From: Planctomycetota bacterium
Lineage (GTDB): Bacteria; Planctomycetota; Phycisphaerae; Phycisphaerales; UBA1924
DNA length: 9,701 bases
Reading direction: 5' to 3'
Assembly (NCBI GenBank): GCA_023432465.1
Contig: JAEYUO010000122.1
Coordinates: 1 to 9,701, forward strand
Position numbers and translations under genes: made by a program. Shown piece by piece: positions 5,738 to 9,701 of the stretch. Below the pieces are notes generated by a model that made no database searches, was not told the origin of the DNA, and worked only from the letters and a program-made list of their open reading frames with translations. The number at the start of each line of letters is the position of its first letter. Within the stretch, counting starts at the first letter, position 1.

Positions 5738-5819
5738 ACACTGCACCCACCTGAACCCGCCCACATGCCGCGGCGTTGAAGACAGAAGGCCCGCCAACGT
5801 CCGCTGGAGGAGAAGAACC

Positions 5820-6305
5820 ATGGCCCCGACCCGCACCCTGAACCCTCGCCCGCTGGCCCTGTCGGTCATAACCCTCTGCGCCGCAGCGGCCTACGCCCCG
5901 ATTTCGGGTTGCCTCAACACCGGCGGCGGCTACAGCCTGATGAGCGAGGGCGGGATCGGCGCCTCGGTGGACAGCCACGTCTACGTCAGCCGCTCCTGGC
6001 AGCCCTGGACCGTGACCGTCCGCGATACCCGCACAGGTCAGGCTTTCTGGTCGATCGACGTTCCCGTCGGCAAGAAGCTCGCGATCCAGTTCGTCCGCGG
6101 CACCGGCACCGATGGCCAGTACACGCCGGACCTGATGAAGTGGGGCCTGATGGAAGAGTTCGCGACCTACTCCAATCTTGCCAACTCGCTCCCCGTGCCC
6201 GGTATGGATGACCGCCGCCTCGAGCCCACCCTTCGGGCAGTCCCCGAGCTGCCCCCCGACATGACAGGACGCGCCAACGCCAGCGCATCTGTTCAGGTCC
6301 GCTAA
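5820..6305 (+). CDS. Small predicted lipoprotein of unknown function
   Basis: A 161-residue protein with an N-terminal export signal: basic start (R5, R10), hydrophobic stretch LALSVITLCAAAAYAPI, and a lipobox I-S-G-C with Cys31 as the likely lipidated residue. The mature part has a short glycine-rich linker (NTGGGYSLMSEGGIG). A predicted beta-rich domain follows, with VDSHVYVSRSWQPWTVTVRDTRTGQAFWSIDVPVGKKLAIQFV, and then a region with conserved-looking PDLMKWGLMEE and VPGMDDRRLEPT. I believe similar PVGKxL-type small proteins occur in planctomycetes, but assign no function. The start is well supported by GGAGGAG about 7 nt upstream. It stands alone on the plus strand, with 200 nt to the prepilin-like gene. 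No terminator with a U-tract follows; palindromes at 6308 and 6333 might serve. Confidence 0.75.
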   Translation: MAPTRTLNPRPLALSVITLCAAAAYAPISGCLNTGGGYSLMSEGGIGASVDSHVYVSRSWQPWTVTVRDTRTGQAFWSIDVPVGKKLAIQFVRGTGTDGQYTPDLMKWGLMEEFATYSNLANSLPVPGMDDRRLEPTLRAVPELPPDMTGRANASASVQVR

Positions 6306-6307
6306 GC

Positions 6308-6342
6308 CTTGCGCAAGTTCCGCGCGTTGCTGCAAGTACTTG
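6308..6342. promoter_or_regulatory. Two CAAG/CTTG palindromes after the lipoprotein gene
   Basis: CTTGCGCAAG (6308-6317) and CAAGTACTTG (6333-6342) are perfect 10-bp palindromes built from the same CAAG/CTTG half-sites in opposite order. A third related pair, TCAAG (6440-6444) with CTTGA (6452-6456), lies further down. They lie just after the lipoprotein stop and before the prepilin-like gene. They may be binding sites for a dimeric regulator; chance cannot be excluded. Confidence 0.3.
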
Positions 6343-6373
6343 ACAGACAAGCCCCTAGATCGCCCGAGTTCAC

Positions 6374-6415
6374 ACTCGTTCGTACGAGATTCGGAAGTTA
6401 CAACACCGAACGAGT
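6374..6415. promoter_or_regulatory. 9-bp inverted repeat upstream of the prepilin-like gene
   Basis: ACTCGTTCG (6374-6382) and CGAACGAGT (6407-6415) are exact inverted copies with 24 nt between. The left arm can alternatively pair within CTCGT (6375-6379) and ACGAG (6384-6388). CGAGTCG also repeats directly at 6411-6417 and 6423-6429. The arrangement suggests either an operator or alternative RNA folds; function unknown. Confidence 0.35.
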
Positions 6416-6456
6416 CGGCTGTCGAGTCGTGTCAATTATTCAAGTTTTCTGCTTGA

Positions 6457-6479
6457 GAAATCGAAGTTTCTTCAATTTC
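6457..6479. promoter_or_regulatory. Near-perfect palindrome overlapping the -35 position of the prepilin-like gene
   Basis: GAAATCGAAG (6457-6466) and CTTCAATTTC (6470-6479) pair at 9 of 10 positions around TTT. It is AT-rich in a GC-rich genome and ends 14 nt before the TATGCT box at 6494, so it covers where the -35 hexamer should be. This is the position expected for an activator or repressor site. Confidence 0.45.
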
Positions 6480-6493
6480 CGACGCGGCCGTGG

Positions 6494-6499
6494 TATGCT
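6494..6499 (+). promoter_or_regulatory. Candidate extended -10 box (TGG-TATGCT) for the prepilin-like gene
   Basis: TATGCT preceded by TGG (an extended -10) lies 6 nt before the ATG at 6506. Initiation 6-8 nt downstream would fall on the start codon, and no Shine-Dalgarno is present, both consistent with a leaderless message. The -35 position (about 6471) reads TTCAAT, a weak match that lies inside a palindrome. Confidence 0.5.
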
Positions 6500-6505
6500 A
6501 CGGCC

Positions 6506-7351
6506 ATGTTTACCAGACTGGGCCAGACCATTCGTGAGGGAAGAGAGGTCTGCACCGATCGTCGTGGATTCACGATTATCGAACTGCTGGTTGTCCTGAT
6601 CATCATTGCGATCCTGGTTGGTCTTCTCCTCGTCGGTCTCGCCGGCGCACGAGAAGCCGCGCGCACGACCGTCTGTCTGTCCAACCAGCGACAGATCGCG
6701 CTCGCCGCGCTCAACTACGCCAACCACAACCGCGACTACATTCTGCGCGAAGGATCCGTCCGCCCGCCGCCGAACGATCGCAATCGTCTGAGCTGGGCCG
6801 TTGGTGTCCGTCCGTATCTGGATGACACCATCCCGGCCGATCGCGATGCCGACGACCTCTTCGCGAACTCCCCCTACTACAAGGACCCTTCGCGCGCACG
6901 CGACCGCCACAACATCCACTTCGTCGCCAACTCCTTCCCCTTCATCATGGTCTCCGACGGAATGGGTGGGCAGTCACCCCAGGTTGACCTCCGCGCCCGG
7001 ACCGACTTCCGCTACCGTCGCGGCCCCACCAAACTCACACGCCTCGCGTTCCCGCACCAAACTCTCTACCTCACCGAATTCGGGGATGACGAAGACGAGG
7101 CTCTGGCCAACTGGAACGAGACCCTTGCCATGACCGACCTCGAACGCTCCCAGCTCTACGACGTGTGGGATCCCCTCCACATCACCGAGGGTTCTGCCTC
7201 GCTCCGCATCGCTCCCCGTCGGCACGGCAACTCCGGCAACGCTGCGTTCATGGACGGCCACGCCGCGACCCTCCGTGCCGCCGAACTCACCGAGCTTCCC
7301 CCGGCGAGCAACATCTGGGACGACCGCGACTACGGCGTTCGGCTGAACTGA
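6506..7351 (+). CDS. Prepilin-like (pseudopilin) protein with H-x9-D-G motif
   Basis: A 281-residue secreted or surface protein with a type IV pilin-like N-terminus. A 21-residue leader ends in RRG, followed by FTIIELLVVLIIIAILVGLLLVG: prepilin peptidase should cut after Gly21, leaving N-methylated Phe and Glu at mature position 5 (Glu26). The hydrophobic helix (22-45) continues into ARTTVCLSNQRQIALAALNYANHN, the usual helix extension with a cysteine. Near the C-terminus H240-GNSGNAAFM-D250-G251 is the H-x9-D-G motif of planctomycete prepilin-like proteins. These families are abundant in Planctomycetes, often as single genes away from pilus or type II secretion loci, as here. The specific role is unknown. 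The start at 6506 follows from the normal leader length and the absence of an upstream alternative. The gene is followed by a strong intrinsic terminator, so it is its own unit. Confidence 0.88.
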   Translation: MFTRLGQTIREGREVCTDRRGFTIIELLVVLIIIAILVGLLLVGLAGAREAARTTVCLSNQRQIALAALNYANHNRDYILREGSVRPPPNDRNRLSWAVGVRPYLDDTIPADRDADDLFANSPYYKDPSRARDRHNIHFVANSFPFIMVSDGMGGQSPQVDLRARTDFRYRRGPTKLTRLAFPHQTLYLTEFGDDEDEALANWNETLAMTDLERSQLYDVWDPLHITEGSASLRIAPRRHGNSGNAAFMDGHAATLRAAELTELPPASNIWDDRDYGVRLN

Positions 7352-7397
7352 ATCGGAATCCCCGGTCGCTTTGCCGGTACAACAATCAGGTTCGATC

Positions 7398-7425
7398 AGG
7401 CCGACGCCGGGTCGTCGGCCTTTTT
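7398..7425 (+). terminator. Intrinsic terminator after the prepilin-like gene
   Basis: AGGCCGACG (7398-7406) pairs perfectly with CGTCGGCCT (7413-7421) around a 6-nt loop CCGGGT, followed directly by TTTTT (7421-7425). This is a textbook GC stem with a U-tract on the plus strand, 46 nt after the prepilin-like stop. It ends 28 nt before the start of the thioredoxin-like gene, leaving little room for a separate promoter there. Confidence 0.88.
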
Positions 7426-7453
7426 CCTGCGCCCGCCTCCCGGAGACCACTCG

Positions 7454-8512
7454 ATGATCCGCACCGCCGCCCTTGCCCTCGCTCTCGCGGCCTCGCTCCT
7501 CACTGCTCCATGTCGGGCGCAGCAGCCGGCGCCGAAGGGGCCACAGACCACCCCCGACGGCAAGACCGTCTTCCCCGGACCCAAGGGCAAGACCGTCGCG
7601 TTCCCGCTTGAGCTGTACGACGAGCAGGCCGACGGCCCGACACAGATCCGCGAGGCGAGCCTCCGCGCCGCCGGCGACAACAAGCGCGTCCTCATCATGT
7701 GGGGAGAAAACTACTGCGGCTTCTGCTCCGAGTTGAACGACCTCCTCGACTGGGAAGTCCCGCGTCTCCGCTCGCTCGTTGCGAGTGAGTATGAGTTCAT
7801 CAAGATCGATCTCGGAAAGGGCTTTGCCAAGGTCAACCACATCGACCTCGCCAAGACCTACGGCACGGACATCCGCACCGGCGGCGCGCCATCGCTCACG
7901 GTCATCGACCCCGCGACAGGCCGCGGAGCCGGATCGCTCGAGGGCAAGGCCGCGCTCGCCAAGCCCATGACCATGCAGAGGGTCTATGACGACCAGAAGC
8001 TCTTCGAGTTTCTCATGCAGAGCCGACCGACCCCCAAAGTCGCGATGACGGCCTTGAACGAGCAGCTCCTGTTCGCCAGCCGCGCAGGCAAAAAGCTGCT
8101 TGTCTGGTTCGGCGAGCCCGAGTCCCCCGCCTCGTCCGAGCTGCACCGCTGGTTCACCGACCCCGGCGTCATCGAGGCCCTCGCCCCCGGGTACCTCATC
8201 CTCAAGATCGACCCGCAGCGCATGACCACCGGACGCATGGTCATGGACCGCATCACCGGCAAGCCGGGCGCTCCCTGCCCTTTCATCGCCATCCTCAACA
8301 ACCAGGGCCAGCCGATCGATGCCGCATCTCTGATCGACGGCTATCCATCCACTTCCGAACAGCGAACCGCGCTCCGCTCCGCCCTCACCACGCACGCCCC
8401 GGATCTCGACGCCGCGAAACTCGATGCCGCCTTTGCCAAGCTGCCTGAGAAGCCCGCGGAGACCACGCGCGCCCCTGCGCCCGTTGCTCCCGCGCCATCG
8501 CCCGCACCCTGA
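7454..8512 (+). CDS. Exported thioredoxin-like protein with two tandem domains
   Basis: A 352-residue periplasmic or secreted protein. Residues 1-23 are a signal peptide (hydrophobic ALALALAASLLTA, cleavage likely after CRA). The Cys20 context TAPC does not fit a lipobox. After a Pro/Gly/Lys-rich linker, a first thioredoxin-like domain has KRVLIMWGENYCGFC (redox motif C88-G-F-C91) and the cis-proline turn GGAPSLTVID (P146). A second domain begins KKLLVWFGEPESPASSELHRWF (213-234): the equivalent position has no cysteines, but the fold appears continued with LILKIDPQRMTTGRMV and CPFIAILNNQGQPI (cis-Pro276). The C-terminal 20-25 residues are Pro/Ala-rich. It probably acts in thiol redox or protein folding outside the cytoplasm; partners are not visible here. 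The start has GGAG upstream at good spacing. Its stop overlaps the palindrome TGATCA shared with the convergent GH15 gene. Confidence 0.85.
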   Translation: MIRTAALALALAASLLTAPCRAQQPAPKGPQTTPDGKTVFPGPKGKTVAFPLELYDEQADGPTQIREASLRAAGDNKRVLIMWGENYCGFCSELNDLLDWEVPRLRSLVASEYEFIKIDLGKGFAKVNHIDLAKTYGTDIRTGGAPSLTVIDPATGRGAGSLEGKAALAKPMTMQRVYDDQKLFEFLMQSRPTPKVAMTALNEQLLFASRAGKKLLVWFGEPESPASSELHRWFTDPGVIEALAPGYLILKIDPQRMTTGRMVMDRITGKPGAPCPFIAILNNQGQPIDAASLIDGYPSTSEQRTALRSALTTHAPDLDAAKLDAAFAKLPEKPAETTRAPAPVAPAPSPAP

Positions 8513-9701
8513 TCAGTCCCGCTCCCCCGCCGCGGCAAGCGCGACCGCGCAGTCGATCAGACCAAGGTGCGAGTACGCCTGCGGGAAGTTCCCCAGGGCG
8601 ATCTGGAGCCGCGGCTCCTGCTGCTCGGCCAGCAGCCCCGTCGGCCCGGCGAGCGCCGCGTACCGCTCGAACAGCTCGCGTGCCTCGCGGATGCGCCCGA
8701 TCAATGTCAGTGATTCGATGAGCCACGCCGTGCACAGCAGGAACGTACCTTCCTCGCCCGGAAGCCCGTCATCCGTCCGGTAGCGGTACACCCCGCCCCC
8801 GCTGAACAGCTCTTCCTGCACACGCTCGACCGTCGCGACGAACTTCGGATCCTGCGGCGGGACCATCCCTGTCAGGCCGATGGCGAGCGTCGCCGCATCG
8901 AGCGCGGTCTCGTCATACGCGATCGTGAATGCCCCGACATCGGCGTTCCACCCCTTCTCGAGCACCTCCGCGAGAATGTCCTCCCGCAGCCGGGTCCAAC
9001 TGCTCGATTGTCGCCCGGTCACAAACTCCTCGACCGCAAGCCCGCGGTTCACCGCGTGCCAGCACATCACCTTCGAGTGGACATGGTGGCGCTTGGGTCC
9101 GCGGATCTCCCAGATCCCGTGATCCGGCTCCTGCCATCGCGTCTCCACCGCCTGGATCATCGACCTGACCAGCCGCCAGTGATCCGGCGAGACCGGCGCC
9201 CCACGCTCCGCCAGCAGAGCGACCAGGTCCACGATCGGCGCAAACACATCGAGCTGCACCTGATGCGCGGCCGCATTGCCCACTCGCACCGGCCGGCTCC
9301 CGGCATACCCCGCGAGCCCGCCGATCTCCCCTTCCGATCCCAGGTCGCCGCCGGTCACCGTGTAGATCGGCCGCAGTCGATCCGGCGACTCGCACCGGTC
9401 CACAACGGTCAGGAGCCAGTCCAGCAACTTCAGCGCGTGCCCCGTGTTCCCGAGGCGAACCAGCGAGGCCGCCGCCATCGCCGCATCGCGTGGCCAGCAG
9501 TATCGATAGTCCCAGTTCCGGATGCCACCGAGGTGCTCCGGCAGGCTGGTCGTCCCCGCAGCCGCGATCGCGCCCGAAGGCCCGTGACACAGGGCTTTGA
9601 TCACCACCGCCGACCGCCGCACGAGCGCGCTCTTCAGCGGCGGCACCCGCAGCGCCCGGGCCCACCCCGTCCAGAACTCCATCGTCTGCGCGCGGCGATC
9701 C
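8513..9701 (-). CDS. Glycoside hydrolase family 15 (glucoamylase/trehalase-like), C-terminal part
   Basis: About 396 residues of an inverting alpha-glucosidase-type enzyme; the gene continues past the right edge. An internal Met at 9682 is not the start, because the frame stays open through DRRAQTMEFWTGW, which looks like the normal GH15 run-up to the catalytic (alpha/alpha)6 barrel. Landmarks are GAIAAAGTTSLPEHLGGIRNWDYRYCWPRDAAM, followed by GGDLGSEGEIGGLAGYAGSRPVRVGNAAAHQVQLDVF, then DHGIWEIRGPKRHHVHSKVMCWHAVNRGL and GLLAEQ....LGNFPQAYSHLGLIDCAV. The Glu of GIWE (codon about 9107-9109) fits the general acid and the Glu of LLAEQ (about 8624-8626) the general base. Bacterial members of this branch act on trehalose, maltooligosaccharides or related alpha-glucosides; the substrate cannot be told from this fragment. 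Location is probably cytoplasmic, but the N-terminus is missing. Confidence 0.88.
   Translation of the reverse strand, partial: DRRAQTMEFWTGWARALRVPPLKSALVRRSAVVIKALCHGPSGAIAAAGTTSLPEHLGGIRNWDYRYCWPRDAAMAAASLVRLGNTGHALKLLDWLLTVVDRCESPDRLRPIYTVTGGDLGSEGEIGGLAGYAGSRPVRVGNAAAHQVQLDVFAPIVDLVALLAERGAPVSPDHWRLVRSMIQAVETRWQEPDHGIWEIRGPKRHHVHSKVMCWHAVNRGLAVEEFVTGRQSSSWTRLREDILAEVLEKGWNADVGAFTIAYDETALDAATLAIGLTGMVPPQDPKFVATVERVQEELFSGGGVYRYRTDDGLPGEEGTFLLCTAWLIESLTLIGRIREARELFERYAALAGPTGLLAEQQEPRLQIALGNFPQAYSHLGLIDCAVALAAAGERD

Noticed and set aside
6340..6345. Perfect TTGACA -35 box
   Set aside because: No acceptable -10 hexamer lies 16-18 nt downstream; it overlaps the CAAGTACTTG palindrome and is likely chance.
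5639..6350. Upstream extension of ispF or a longer minus-strand gene through the lipoprotein gene
   Set aside because: IspF homology begins at RIGHGYD with a good GGAG before 5638; the rest is antisense to a gene with a signal peptide and a strong ribosome binding site.
6974..8395. Long open frame of about 473 codons antisense to the prepilin-like and thioredoxin-like genes
   Set aside because: It crosses two well-supported genes and a terminator, and its translation shows no recognisable domain.

Overview
The window looks like a piece of a high-GC planctomycete chromosome, most likely of the Phycisphaerae/Phycisphaerales type. The best pointer is the orphan prepilin-like protein at 6506-7351. 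It has a type IV pilin N-terminus and a C-terminal H-x9-D-G motif, a combination typical of Planctomycetes. A Tat-exported Rossmann-fold protein and a small lipoprotein with a planctomycete flavour agree with this. The assignment is inference; no rRNA or tRNA is present to confirm it.

Layout, left to right. 1-508 (minus) is the N-terminal part of an ATP/ADP-translocase-like transporter that runs off the left edge. A divergent gap with three close hairpins leads to a Tat-exported SDR/epimerase-like protein (677-1990, plus). Facing it is a glutamine-dependent asparagine synthetase (asnB-like, minus, starts 4248). Its frame does not stop where the family normally ends, but runs through a G10 tract and heptamer repeats into the antisense of the SDR gene. 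Divergent from asnB is a YhhQ-type queuosine-precursor transporter (4344-5099, plus). It converges on ispF (5129-5638, minus) across a second heptamer repeat. Then come a small lipoprotein (5820-6305), the prepilin-like gene (6506-7351) with a clear intrinsic terminator, a periplasmic two-domain thioredoxin-like protein (7454-8512), and a convergent GH15 glucoamylase/trehalase-like enzyme (8513-9701, minus) that runs off the right edge.

The genes do not form one pathway or an evident operon. They are mostly single transcription units in alternating orientation: isoprenoid synthesis (ispF), tRNA-modification precursor uptake (yhhQ), amide transfer (asnB), sugar metabolism (GH15) and envelope proteins. 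I see no phage, IS, CRISPR, toxin-antitoxin or defence genes.

The unusual content is in the small-scale sequence. (1) Two different palindromes sit in frame inside asnB and are translated as part of an insertion of about 60 residues in the glutaminase domain. (2) Seven-base tandem repeats occupy both early convergent gene junctions, and at one of them asnB seems to have lost its stop. (3) The hexamer TATGCT occurs only four times that I could find, each time upstream of a gene and pointing towards it; in two cases it lies exactly 6 nt before the ATG, suggesting leaderless mRNAs. (4) A near-perfect palindrome overlaps the -35 position of the prepilin gene. These are the observations I would follow up; I do not see a convincing new multi-gene system.
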